64,000 nt of DNA. It comes from Clostridium beijerinckii HUN142. GTDB lineage: Bacteria > Bacillota > Clostridia > Clostridiales > Clostridiaceae. Position numbers and translations under genes: made by a program. The notes under the pieces are model-generated. The model had not been told where the DNA came from and ran no database searches. It saw only the letters and a program-made list of their open reading frames with translations. Positions 45,083-54,249 of this stretch are shown piece after piece. Location: positions 1 to 64,000 of the forward strand of contig NZ_JHXK01000020.1 in NCBI RefSeq assembly GCF_000621745.1. The letters are read 5' to 3'. The first letter of the stretch is position 1; every line of letters starts with the position of its first letter.

Positions 45083-46061
45083 AATGATGATTCTCCTTAC
45101 TTAACAATATTGGAGCTGTTGTTGATGCGTATGCCATATTTTCTCTTATAATATCCTCACCTTCCGGAAAACTATCCCCTAATATTTTTCTTAATTCTGC
45201 AGCTGCTTCTTTTTCATTGTTTATTTCATTTATAGCTTTATCAAGTTTTTTCTTCAAGGTATTTAATCCGTTCATAATTGATGTTTTTGTTGTCTCGCTT
45301 GCTCCACTAAATAAATCCTCATCAGTTGGAATTACAGGTTTATAACATTGGAAATTATCTTCTAACTCATCAATTATGTTTGTTATAGTGCTTAATAATG
45401 CTATATCATCTCTTTCCTTTTCACCTTGAAAGTGATTTCCAACTAAAATTGTTATAGCTATTCCCTTTAAATCGATACCTTTATTTTCTTTCCAACCCTT
45501 TAAATACTTCACTAATCTACGTAACTGTTCTCCGTTATCATTTACCTTTTCTCTAAACCAATTTGTAAAAGATCTGGGATCACTTACAATCCAGCCTTTG
45601 GTCTTATGCGCTAAATATGCTACTTTAATTATAGTTTTATCTTCTTGTTCTTCATCCCTTACAATGTAGCTCGGTAAATCAATATGATAATCCGCCTTAT
45701 ATATAACTCTAATACAAGTATTTTTATCTACTGGAGGCGTATCAGTATGCCCGTCCACGCCATCATAAATCCAATTATGTATAGTTTGTGTAGTTGGCCA
45801 TTTAGATATATCATCAGAATATCCTTGTATATATATTCCATTATCTAAATCGTATTCTTCTCCTTCTTTTGGAATTACTGTAGTTTTCATAATAAATGAC
45901 CCTTGCATGCAAAATTTAGGTATACTTTTTCCTTTCTCTTTAAATTTACTTGTTATTTTATTTCTTAATGCATCTCTTCCTTTTATAATACGTTCTCTTT
46001 CTATGTTTGATAATGAAATATTAGTATTATATTTTAAAAAAAGTTCATTTAGATTTGCCAT
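45075..46061 (-). CDS. CBASS CD-NTase (cGAS/DncV-like nucleotidyltransferase)
   Basis: A 328-residue CD-NTase. The active site is visible: GS motif at 54-55 (MQGSFIMKTT), D71 and D73 in EYDLDNG, and a third Asp128 in DYHIDLP. It should make a cyclic oligonucleotide in response to phage infection. The protein ends in a flexible tail finishing HHFA, consistent with the exposed Gly/Ala terminus that Cap2 conjugates in type II systems. The nucleotide product and clade cannot be read reliably. Start ATG follows GGAGGAATAAAACA. It is coupled to cap2 by an eight-base overlap. Confidence 0.9.
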   Translation of the reverse strand: MANLNELFLKYNTNISLSNIERERIIKGRDALRNKITSKFKEKGKSIPKFCMQGSFIMKTTVIPKEGEEYDLDNGIYIQGYSDDISKWPTTQTIHNWIYDGVDGHTDTPPVDKNTCIRVIYKADYHIDLPSYIVRDEEQEDKTIIKVAYLAHKTKGWIVSDPRSFTNWFREKVNDNGEQLRRLVKYLKGWKENKGIDLKGIAITILVGNHFQGEKERDDIALLSTITNIIDELEDNFQCYKPVIPTDEDLFSGASETTKTSIMNGLNTLKKKLDKAINEINNEKEAAAELRKILGDSFPEGEDIIRENMAYASTTAPILLSKENHHFA

Positions 46062-46249
46062 ATTGTTTTATTCCTCCTATTCACAACTATTTTTTATAAA
46101 ATCTTAAAATCAAAAATATGTTTATATAAGCTTTTTATTTCTATGATTGAAAATCAAATTCTATCCGTTTTTACTATCATTAAGCTTGAAAGAATTAAAT
46201 AAAATATCAAAATCTAATGTAATATATTAATTCCTACTTAAATTAATTG

Positions 46250-47923
46250 TTATATTGTCAAAAGTTTTTCTACTCTATCTTTATTTCCTCGATACTTTAC
46301 CTTTCTAAATAGAGTTATATCTCCATCTTCTGAGACTTTTATTGTAATTGCAAAATAAGCTCCATTAACTGCAGCATTAGTTCTTGCGCCATACATTTTC
46401 CCACATTTACTTTTATCAAAATTTTTATGTTGTTTTATCATTTCTGAATAGGATATAATATTAAAATCTTTATCTAGTAATGTTGCTCCATCTACTGATG
46501 CTATCAGTTGAAGTGTATCATCATTAACCTCAGTAATACATGGATTCATATTATTAGATTTAATAAAGTTCTTATATGTGTTAATAGATATACTAGATTC
46601 AAATAGTTTGTTTTTATTTTCTTTATAATATTTTTCATCAGTAATTATTACAAAAAGTGCCCCCGTATTACTTATGGACATTTTTTTAACATTACATATA
46701 AGTTTAAATATTTTTTCTGAAATAACATGAATATTTTTTATTTCCTTACTCATTATGTTCTTTACTTTTTCCTTATTATAGCTATTAAATTCACAGTTTT
46801 TGAATACATCTCTAATAATATCCTGGAATTTATCATAAACAAGAAAATTTGGATTTAGGTATATACCTGAAAATATGTGATGAGCTAAAGAAACGTAATT
46901 TTTAATTTTCCAATCGCAACTCTTTTGACATATTGAAAAATAATCATTAATCCCAAACTCTATTTCTCTGTTTTCAATAGTAATATACAATATATCATCT
47001 ATTTTTCCAGAATATTCTTCTAACTCTTTATTAATTCTTTCTTTTTCTTCCTTCAGAATATCTATTACAAATCTTCCCATTTCTTCAAAAGGATGTTTTG
47101 CTTTTTCTTTTCTGTTGTTTACAAATTCCAAATATTCCTTCTTATTTATCCCAATATGTTTTTGATTGCAAAAATTTTGATTAAGAATATATTGAAAAAA
47201 AGCTTCTGAATACAAGTTTTCTGTTCCTAATACCATCTCATCAATCAAGTCGCTTAAAAACAGACTTTTTTCCTTTAATTGCCTAATATTACTCATAATA
47301 TCACATATCTTATTGCAGCCAAAATTTATTTTGATTACTCCAATAACATCAAAGTCACTATTCAATACTACAGCATAATTTCTATTATCTATAATTTTCA
47401 GTAATGGCTTCTGCGTACATATAAATTCTTTTAAATCACAAGTTTTAGTTTTGATGTATTCAAAGTTATTATTATCTTTAAAAAAGTCTATTGCCTTACC
47501 ATTCTTACAATAGAAAATTCCCATTTTGATATTTTCATTTTCATATGTTAAATTACTCATATCTTGCAATGTTTTTATAAAATGCTGCTTTCTGATTTTC
47601 TTACCATCTGAATCTATTGCTATATCTCTGAATATAATAGAAACTGCTATTTTATTAAAAATATGACTTATGTCATCGAAATTTAATTCATTTTTTTTTA
47701 AATAATCTTTGATAGTTGAATCTATTATTTCTAATGCTTTTTCATAATGCTTGTCAACATATTTAATTATAGATTGCTCATTTTCAGGAACAAACTCTAA
47801 GCGTGATGTTGATGAGTTCACATTTTTTGAATTTATTTTCACATTATATCCAATACCTACAAATTCTGTAATATAAGAACTTAATTGATCTAATGCTAGC
47901 CTCAGGTCGTTAACACTTTCCAT
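46250..47923 (-). CDS. CBASS-linked diadenylate-cyclase-like (DAC/DisA_N) protein 1
   Basis: A 557-residue protein inserted between the CapV effector and the CD-NTase genes. The last 85 residues have DAC features: LIASVDGATLLD with DGA at 478-480, GARTNAAV at 512-519 at the position of GTRHRAA, then AITIKVSEDGDITLF. The large N-terminal region (470 residues) is alpha-rich with several FKDNNNF and CDLKEF segments and no membrane helix, and is probably a sensor. Both signature motifs differ from DisA/CdaA in the same way as protein 2 (HR replaced), so the two may be distant paralogues. Start ATG follows AAGGAGG. Confidence 0.6.
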   Translation of the reverse strand: MESVNDLRLALDQLSSYITEFVGIGYNVKINSKNVNSSTSRLEFVPENEQSIIKYVDKHYEKALEIIDSTIKDYLKKNELNFDDISHIFNKIAVSIIFRDIAIDSDGKKIRKQHFIKTLQDMSNLTYENENIKMGIFYCKNGKAIDFFKDNNNFEYIKTKTCDLKEFICTQKPLLKIIDNRNYAVVLNSDFDVIGVIKINFGCNKICDIMSNIRQLKEKSLFLSDLIDEMVLGTENLYSEAFFQYILNQNFCNQKHIGINKKEYLEFVNNRKEKAKHPFEEMGRFVIDILKEEKERINKELEEYSGKIDDILYITIENREIEFGINDYFSICQKSCDWKIKNYVSLAHHIFSGIYLNPNFLVYDKFQDIIRDVFKNCEFNSYNKEKVKNIMSKEIKNIHVISEKIFKLICNVKKMSISNTGALFVIITDEKYYKENKNKLFESSISINTYKNFIKSNNMNPCITEVNDDTLQLIASVDGATLLDKDFNIISYSEMIKQHKNFDKSKCGKMYGARTNAAVNGAYFAITIKVSEDGDITLFRKVKYRGNKDRVEKLLTI

Positions 47924-47971
47924 ATTTACATCTTGCCTCCTTTTTCATCACTTTAAATATACACGTAATAA

Positions 47972-47988
47972 TAGTACTTTCAGTACTA
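47972..47988. promoter_or_regulatory. palindrome between capV and the first DAC-like gene
   Basis: TAGTACT-TTC-AGTACTA, perfect 7-bp arms, within the 103-base gap. It could be an operator or a short RNA hairpin tuning effector versus downstream expression. There is no T-run, so it is not a standard terminator. Confidence 0.4.
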
Positions 47989-48026
47989 ATTACATACAGA
48001 TTTCTTTGTATAAATCGCCTATTAAT

Positions 48027-48995
48027 TTAAATAAAAAAGTCATTAATTTCATTAGAATTTTTTATTTCAGCCCATTTGTTGAATGCCATCTCACATAACG
48101 TTTTAATAGCTTTAGGACTTGCATTATCCAACTTAATGGTTTTTCTTTGGTCTTCTGACAACGGTGGAGATTCTATTCTTATATATTTATCACAGGGTAA
48201 TAAATCCTTCAAAAATTTTAAATTGTTATAAATAGCTACGCTTTGAACATTCATTACCATCTCTATAATGTTCTTAAACCAAAATATAGACCATTTTCGC
48301 CTATTCATTGTAGATGAAAATCCATTTGTATTTGAAATACTGGCTATGGATAATAAATCAAATTTGCCTTTATTTTTTATAAAATATTTTGAAACTTCTA
48401 TTGCACCTATCAATGCAGGATCATTTGCACCAAGACCTCCATCAATAAATGACCCTTCTCCGGCTTCTTTAATATATGCTATTGGGAAATATGTTGGTGC
48501 TGCAGATGTTGCAAGTGCAACATCTGCAAGCTTTATATTATTATGTAAACTCAAATTTGAACTATGATCCTTCTTAAACACTGTCATTTGTTGATTTGAT
48601 AATCTTATTGCCGGAATACATATATTTTTATGCAAATCTTTTATCTTCTTATCTCCAAAGACTTGTATCAATGCAGTTTTAAGTTCTTTATCAGAATATT
48701 TCCCACGAAACACTAACTGTTTAATAGTAGAAAATCCATAAGTAATTGATTTTTTATTAGGAAATATTAAAGGTCCTTTTTTTTCATAGAAATCAATTAT
48801 TTGGTCTATCTTTATTCCGTGAGCTAATGCTAAAGCAATTATTCCACCTGTAGATGTACCACAATACATGTCAAAATATTCATTCAGATCTACATTATAT
48901 TCTTCTGAAATATATTTAAGTATGTATGCTGAATATAAACCTTTTATACCTCCTCCATCAATACTTAGTACTTTAAGTTTTTTCTCTTTGCACAT
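48027..48995 (-). CDS. capV: CBASS effector CapV: patatin-like phospholipase
   Basis: A 322-residue patatin-like phospholipase. The oxyanion loop SIDGGGIKG, nucleophile Ser48 in GTSTG and catalytic Asp185 in DGGLGAND are intact. In CBASS a cyclic dinucleotide binds CapV and activates it to degrade the cell membrane, killing infected cells. It is the first gene of the minus-strand cluster and the only recognisable CBASS effector. No transmembrane segment is seen. ATG follows GGGGAGAATGAT. Confidence 0.9.
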   Translation of the reverse strand: MCKEKKLKVLSIDGGGIKGLYSAYILKYISEEYNVDLNEYFDMYCGTSTGGIIALALAHGIKIDQIIDFYEKKGPLIFPNKKSITYGFSTIKQLVFRGKYSDKELKTALIQVFGDKKIKDLHKNICIPAIRLSNQQMTVFKKDHSSNLSLHNNIKLADVALATSAAPTYFPIAYIKEAGEGSFIDGGLGANDPALIGAIEVSKYFIKNKGKFDLLSIASISNTNGFSSTMNRRKWSIFWFKNIIEMVMNVQSVAIYNNLKFLKDLLPCDKYIRIESPPLSEDQRKTIKLDNASPKAIKTLCEMAFNKWAEIKNSNEINDFFI

Positions 48996-49119
48996 TTAAA
49001 AATCATTCTCCCCATTTTTAAAAATATCTTACAAATTCATTTGGATTATTCAATATGGAATTCACCGAAGCATTATTATTATCAAACAAAATTTATGTGT
49101 ATTATATACGTAACAAGAT

Positions 49120-49836
49120 TTATAAATTAAAAATTTGATTTAATATATCATCATGCCAATTTTTTCTTCTCCCAGGATGATAAAAGTTATACTTCTCTTG
49201 TTTAATCCCAACAAACTTTGTATTATTATTTAATGTAATATATTTAAAAGCATGCTCCGCTACCTTTTCCAAGCAAGCTTCAGTTCCCCATCCAAATATT
49301 ATTAAAGGCATATCATCTATTCGTAATGCATTATCCCTTTCACCTTTTCGTTTGGCTGAAAAAATACTGTGTACGCTTGAATCTGATGCATCTTTGAACT
49401 TAAGCAAATGCTCTTTAAGGTAAGTTGAATTTTTTTCTCTAACATCTGATAAATTTAATATTCTTACATGCCTCCATTCTCTAACACTCATTATATTCAT
49501 TATTCTATCCTGAGTAGTATCTGGAATTGCTCTAACTAACGTTTTATTTATAAAATCTATACTAAAAAAATTGCCATCTATTATTGTTTCAATATAATCT
49601 GGCTCATTTAGCATATCTGGTTCTGATCCGCCAGGATTCATCATAATTGCAATTGCATCAGGTTTTTTTAATATTTGATCAATTTTATTATCCAAATCAC
49701 TACTTGCCTCTACAATTTCTAGTACACTTCTGCAAGGAATTAATTTGTTTTTAACTTGCAACGTATAAAAATGACCATAGCAGTGATATTTCTCTCTAAG
49801 CTTGTCTTGTGGCAGTTTAATGTATTTTGGTTTCAT
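49120..49836 (-). CDS. uncharacterised protein, possibly DUF1643-like
   Basis: A 238-residue soluble protein lying between the HXS locus and the CBASS cluster on the same strand. Segments IAIMMNPGGSEPDM, DTTQDRIMN, RILNLSDVRE and LIIFGWGTEACLEKVA recall DUF1643, a uracil-DNA-glycosylase-related fold that begins with a NPS-like motif. Assignment is tentative and no activity is claimed. It could be a first gene of the CBASS operon (124 bases upstream of capV), the last of the HXS cluster (132 bases away), or independent. Confidence 0.4.
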   Translation of the reverse strand: MKPKYIKLPQDKLREKYHCYGHFYTLQVKNKLIPCRSVLEIVEASSDLDNKIDQILKKPDAIAIMMNPGGSEPDMLNEPDYIETIIDGNFFSIDFINKTLVRAIPDTTQDRIMNIMSVREWRHVRILNLSDVREKNSTYLKEHLLKFKDASDSSVHSIFSAKRKGERDNALRIDDMPLIIFGWGTEACLEKVAEHAFKYITLNNNTKFVGIKQEKYNFYHPGRRKNWHDDILNQIFNL

Positions 49837-49968
49837 AATTCTTCCTCTTAATCTATTTTAATATCTGTACATAATTTAAATACTGGACTACGTCAATCTA
49901 TATTTATAAAGATTTATTTCTTAGCTTTTCATTATAAACATAATGCCTATATTAATTTTGTAAACACT

Positions 49969-51411
49969 TTACTCCACCCATCTATGAAAAATCCCAATAA
50001 CATTCTCATCTTTTTCATTAATTTTCTTAAACAATATATCCAACATCCCCTTATAAATCCTACACCTATAAGAATTAATATTAGGAGCAAATAAATTACC
50101 ATACTGAGCATAATTGCATACTGGGCATACTCCGCAATATGGACTATAAACGCATTGCTCACATCCTGGAATTGCTTCTAAGCATGATGAAAGTGCTACA
50201 GTCTTACATACTGGGCTTTTTATCAAATCTTTAAGGTTATTTTCAAATACATTTCCTAGCTTAAAGCTTTCATCGCCCATTTCGGCTAACATTCTTCCTT
50301 CATCACAGGTATAAATATTTCCATCGTAATTATAAGCAAGTTGTCCAATTGCACCGCCACAAGGTGACCTTAATTCCATATAATTAATTGGATCATTATT
50401 TAGAATTTTCTTTAAGAATATTACTGCATTAGCTTCTGAAATTCTTATTCCTTTTAAAGCAAGCTCTATTATGTAATCTAAGGTTTTCTCATAAAACTTT
50501 AAATACTCATCTGCAGTATATCCAAACTCGCCCCAGTATTTTGCTGCATATCCCATTGGTGTTAATGGTCGCACAAATATTGTTTTTAATCCTAATGAAA
50601 CATATTCATCAACTATTTCTTTTGGATAATTAAGACTAAATTTACTTGTTGTCTGTATCGCTTGGACTATATTTGATGAATTAGCTTTATTATTAATTTG
50701 TTTTATTTTGCTTTTAGTTATTTCTAAGCTATTTCCTTTATTATATTTTCTATTTACATTATGTACGTCCTCGGGACCATCAATTGATGTAGATAATCCG
50801 ATATTATTTTCAAGAATAAAATCTATCATTTCTTCATCTAATAATGTTAAATTTGAGACCATAGAATAGCATATATTCTTTTCCAATTCTTTATTTCTTT
50901 CCTTAGAATAATTTACAATGTACTTTAATACTTCAAAGTTTGCCAGTGGCTCTCCTCCTTGAAATTCAAAGGTTAAATTTATAGATGGAGATTGAAGTGC
51001 TATATCAACTGCCTTTTTTGCTATTTCTTTGTTCATAAACTTATGATTAGCTTCACAGTTCGCTACATTGTTTTTAGCTGATGCTTGGCAGTATATACAG
51101 CTTAAATTACAAAAGGTAGTAAGAACAAATATATGTAATTTAGTCCCACCGTTAAGGTAATTTTTCATCTTGCTTAATTCGTTTGACGCTTTTTCAATAA
51201 ATTCATCTCTATCTTTATATATAAAATAGTTATCTTCTAACAATTTAAGTACATTCTCAGAAATATTAAAATTATGTTCAATAATATTCTTCATATCATT
51301 TTTATCAATAAATAAAAACCTGCCTAAATCATTAGTAATTAGGTACTTATCATTTGTATTTTCAAAATTAAAATAATTAAGCTTATAGTCTGCTTTTGTT
51401 AAACTTTTCAT
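49969..51411 (-). CDS. hxsB: HXS system radical SAM/SPASM maturase HxsB
   Basis: A 480-residue radical SAM enzyme. The 4Fe-4S cluster binding CNLSCIYC (C101, C105, C108) is followed by GGEPLANFEVL and a SPASM-like C-terminus rich in Cys (CLEAIPGCEQC, CGVCPVC, CRIYKG) for auxiliary clusters. Together with HxsC and the His-Xaa-Ser repeat proteins in this locus it fits the HxsB type, an enzyme expected to modify the repeat protein post-translationally. The chemistry of the modification is unknown to me. The ATG at 51411 coincides with the stop of hxsC. Confidence 0.82.
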   Translation of the reverse strand: MKSLTKADYKLNYFNFENTNDKYLITNDLGRFLFIDKNDMKNIIEHNFNISENVLKLLEDNYFIYKDRDEFIEKASNELSKMKNYLNGGTKLHIFVLTTFCNLSCIYCQASAKNNVANCEANHKFMNKEIAKKAVDIALQSPSINLTFEFQGGEPLANFEVLKYIVNYSKERNKELEKNICYSMVSNLTLLDEEMIDFILENNIGLSTSIDGPEDVHNVNRKYNKGNSLEITKSKIKQINNKANSSNIVQAIQTTSKFSLNYPKEIVDEYVSLGLKTIFVRPLTPMGYAAKYWGEFGYTADEYLKFYEKTLDYIIELALKGIRISEANAVIFLKKILNNDPINYMELRSPCGGAIGQLAYNYDGNIYTCDEGRMLAEMGDESFKLGNVFENNLKDLIKSPVCKTVALSSCLEAIPGCEQCVYSPYCGVCPVCNYAQYGNLFAPNINSYRCRIYKGMLDILFKKINEKDENVIGIFHRWVE

Positions 51412-52532
51412 TACACAATACCCATTCCCTTTAAGTTTTTAAATTTCTTAGTAGAAAAAAAGAATCCTCCACATTTTTCTTTTACTTTGCATCCCTCACA
51501 TTCTTCTCCATATCTAACCTTATATTCAGTGATACTTCGCTTAGTTATACTCCAAAATTTTTTATCAATATAACATAATGGAATATTATAAATATATGAG
51601 CGAATTCCTTTAGATAATAAAATAATACATGCCTTCTCTAATTGCTCCTTAAAATCTTTAAAATCAATCCAGACTTCATCAAGGTTCATATATGCATTTC
51701 CCAATATTTCCATAGCCATAAAATTTACTCTGTGACAATTCGGAAACTCCGTACTAATCATTTCTGCTATATTGACTAAATCTAAATAATTCAATTTATT
51801 TATTACAACTCTTATTTCAACAAGCTGTTTATACTTTAACAGATTTTTTATTCCACTTACAGTTTGGACATAGCTGCCATTAGCTCTTGTTATGTCATCA
51901 TGTATTTCCTTCCTATGAGAATGAAGTGGAATTCCAATAATCATGTTATTGGGGCTATGTTTTATAAATTCCCTAATATAATTTTCATAATAAAAGGTTC
52001 TTCCATTTGTTAGCATTATAAATTCAGCATTATTAAAGCTATTGGTACATGTATCTAAAATTTCAAACAAGTCCTGTTTTAATAAAGTTGGTTCTCCACC
52101 AGTAATGCATATAAATTTAGTATTATTATCCATTAATTTAATTGCTGCAATTAAAGCATCTATGTCTGCATTATGTCGTGTTTTTCTAATCCCATCAGAA
52201 TCTGGGCACATTATACAATTATTATTACATTGATTAGTTGTTAAAATAATCTGTTCTGTAGAACTTCCTTTATACAACACCTTTAGTGAAGTTTTATCAG
52301 AATTTAACTTTACTATATCCCCGGATTCCATCTTATTTATATTGACCCCAGAAATAAACTGAATTTTTTTATTTAATAAATATTTTTTTAATTTGTCTGG
52401 AAGTGAATTTCCTTCAAATATATATCCTGTAAACCCCTCTTTAAATGCTTCATATTCATTATCTTTAATAACCAATATTGAATTGTCTTTTAGATCTGCA
52501 TTATCATATGTAATTTTTCCAACGAATTCCAT
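51411..52532 (-). CDS. hxsC: HXS system radical SAM maturase HxsC
   Basis: A 373-residue radical SAM enzyme with cluster motif CNNNCIMC (C102, C106, C109), GGEPTLLKQDL, and a C-terminal CEGCKVKEKCGG Cys cluster. A 90-residue N-terminal extension precedes the radical SAM core, typical of HxsC. The ATG follows AAAGGAG, and the last base is shared with the hxsB start. It is presumed to modify the HxsA repeat region jointly with HxsB. Both radical SAM cores are intact. Confidence 0.82.
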   Translation of the reverse strand: MEFVGKITYDNADLKDNSILVIKDNEYEAFKEGFTGYIFEGNSLPDKLKKYLLNKKIQFISGVNINKMESGDIVKLNSDKTSLKVLYKGSSTEQIILTTNQCNNNCIMCPDSDGIRKTRHNADIDALIAAIKLMDNNTKFICITGGEPTLLKQDLFEILDTCTNSFNNAEFIMLTNGRTFYYENYIREFIKHSPNNMIIGIPLHSHRKEIHDDITRANGSYVQTVSGIKNLLKYKQLVEIRVVINKLNYLDLVNIAEMISTEFPNCHRVNFMAMEILGNAYMNLDEVWIDFKDFKEQLEKACIILLSKGIRSYIYNIPLCYIDKKFWSITKRSITEYKVRYGEECEGCKVKEKCGGFFFSTKKFKNLKGMGIV

Positions 52533-52545
52533 TTAATGTGCTCCT

Positions 52546-53604
52546 TTAAAAGATAAAATATAAGATACTTCCTATAGCTCCAAGTGATATAAACGGAGCA
52601 AAGGGAATTTGCCTAACAATATAAATATATTCTTGTCCATACTTACTCTTTGCCCATCTTCTAACACTTTCAGCTTCTTCAGAAGTTATCTTTGAATGAA
52701 TTGACTCTGATTGAAATTTAGGAAGCCCCTTAACTCTAGAATTAAAAAATCCCACAAAGGTCCCTGCTGAAAGTATCATCCCTTCTTCTACAGAATCTGT
52801 TTTTATTTTTTTATAATTATATCGAGAACATATATTTCTTATAACTATTACAGCTAATATAAATAGTAGTATTTTATAGTCGATTATGAAGTTGCTATTA
52901 TATCCATTAATGAAATAATCCAATATAGTACTTAAAATCGCTAGTGTCACTATCGAAATTGCTATGCTTTTTTTCTTTATCTTTTCTAAAAAATAAAACA
53001 TTATCAGCATTATCGAAAATCTAATGAATATTATGTTAACTGCTAAAAATTCTCTAGATATTAAATTAATACTTTTATAAATAATTGTTATGAATGAATA
53101 AGATACAATCCAATTTACAGTAAATCCTTTAGCATTGGTCATATTAAATAAGTTCTTACGCTCAAGTGCAGGTACTTCCTTAATAAAAAAATATATACTT
53201 TCACCAAATAAATATACAAAAGCAATAGAAAATGTAATTACAAAAATCATCAATCCATGAATAGCAATAGTATCATTTTCCATAAAAATGCCAACTGGTG
53301 ATATCAAAAGCATTAATATTACATATTTCGAATCCCCAGCTCCCCAAATATCAAAATAATATAGGCAAATTGAAATACATGTACCTATAAGAAAATTTAT
53401 AAAATACCCACTTAAAAAGTGAATCTGCTTCTCATAAAATATAAGATATACGCTATACAAAAGTTGAATTATAAGTCCTATTTTCATAAATAGTTTTAAA
53501 TGCCTGTTTAATATTTTCCCATGATTAAAATCAGTTATAAATGTAATAACACTTATAACTAAAAGACACAAAATCAAAAATGCTATATATAAATTATTAA
53601 TCAT
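52546..53604 (-). CDS. A24-family prepilin peptidase in the HXS locus
   Basis: A 352-residue membrane protein with about eight hydrophobic segments. Catalytic Asp residues are visible: ITDFNHGKILN near the N-terminus and GAGDSK, the GxGD motif, near residue 90. It ends IRQIPFAPFISLGAI, the standard A24 tail. Such enzymes cut prepilin leaders after Gly. No pilus machinery is encoded here, so its client may be HxsA, whose leader ends EEEG before a hydrophobic helix. It lies 14 bases upstream of hxsC on the same strand. Confidence 0.82.
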   Translation of the reverse strand: MINNLYIAFLILCLLVISVITFITDFNHGKILNRHLKLFMKIGLIIQLLYSVYLIFYEKQIHFLSGYFINFLIGTCISICLYYFDIWGAGDSKYVILMLLISPVGIFMENDTIAIHGLMIFVITFSIAFVYLFGESIYFFIKEVPALERKNLFNMTNAKGFTVNWIVSYSFITIIYKSINLISREFLAVNIIFIRFSIMLIMFYFLEKIKKKSIAISIVTLAILSTILDYFINGYNSNFIIDYKILLFILAVIVIRNICSRYNYKKIKTDSVEEGMILSAGTFVGFFNSRVKGLPKFQSESIHSKITSEEAESVRRWAKSKYGQEYIYIVRQIPFAPFISLGAIGSILYFIF

Positions 53605-53610
53605 TTATCT

Positions 53611-53808
53611 CTATGCTCCAGCCGCGCTCAAGGCTATTACATAATTTGAAAATTCTTTTGTAATATACATATCATCAGTATAAAACGTAATTATAGCTTT
53701 GTCCTCATAAGCCTCTAAATTACTTTTAACCAAATTTTTAAACTCATTAAAGCCCTTTTGCACTACGTCTTTCTCGAAAATCACAAAGTTCATTTCTATT
53801 TGTTGCAT
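53611..53808 (-). CDS. small protein of unknown role in the HXS operon
   Basis: A 65-residue acidic protein (MQQIEMNFVIFEKD) ending SNYVIALSAAGA. ATG 53808 is preferred because AGGTG lies upstream within the coupled end of hxsD. An alpha/beta pattern with a hydrophobic C-terminal tail is seen. The family is not recognised. Position between hxsD and the peptidase suggests a partner or an alternative substrate; the small-residue tail resembles a peptide precursor terminus, but that is speculation. Confidence 0.45.
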   Translation of the reverse strand: MQQIEMNFVIFEKDVVQKGFNEFKNLVKSNLEAYEDKAIITFYTDDMYITKEFSNYVIALSAAGA

Positions 53809-53812
53809 AATA

Positions 53813-54232
53813 CTACACCTCATTTTTATCAAACCAATTAACCAATATATCTAATTGATCATTTAAATCAGCATTTTTTTCATTTAGCTCATCTTCTTGA
53901 ACATTATCTTCATATTCAATGCATGTATCATATAATGCTCTTCCCATAACCAACTCCCTAATATTTTTAGTATCTTGTGCTACTATATATCTAACATTCT
54001 GTCTTAACAATTCATTATAAAATTCACCTTGATACTTTTCCATTTCATTACTATTCTTTCGAGATTTACCTTCCAAAATAACTTCAATATTATCATTAAT
54101 ATAATTTAATATAATATAAAATTCTTCTATAAAATTGTAGGCAGTTTTCATTATCGTTTTGACATCATATATGTCCTTACTTAAGTAAAAAATTATTTTA
54201 TTTTCATCCTTTATTATATGTTTTTTATCCAT
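53813..54232 (-). CDS. hxsD: HXS system protein HxsD
   Basis: A 139-residue soluble alpha/beta protein. FYNELLRQNVRYIVAQDTKN followed by IRELVMGRAL resembles the conserved helix of the HxsD family, small proteins always linked with HxsB and HxsC and thought to help peptide modification. The last 35 residues are strongly acidic. It starts 17 bases after the stop of HxsA1 and before the small protein at 53611. Assignment rests on context plus this motif. Confidence 0.65.
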   Translation of the reverse strand: MDKKHIIKDENKIIFYLSKDIYDVKTIMKTAYNFIEEFYIILNYINDNIEVILEGKSRKNSNEMEKYQGEFYNELLRQNVRYIVAQDTKNIRELVMGRALYDTCIEYEDNVQEDELNEKNADLNDQLDILVNWFDKNEV

Positions 54233-54249
54233 AATTCTTCTCTACTTTC

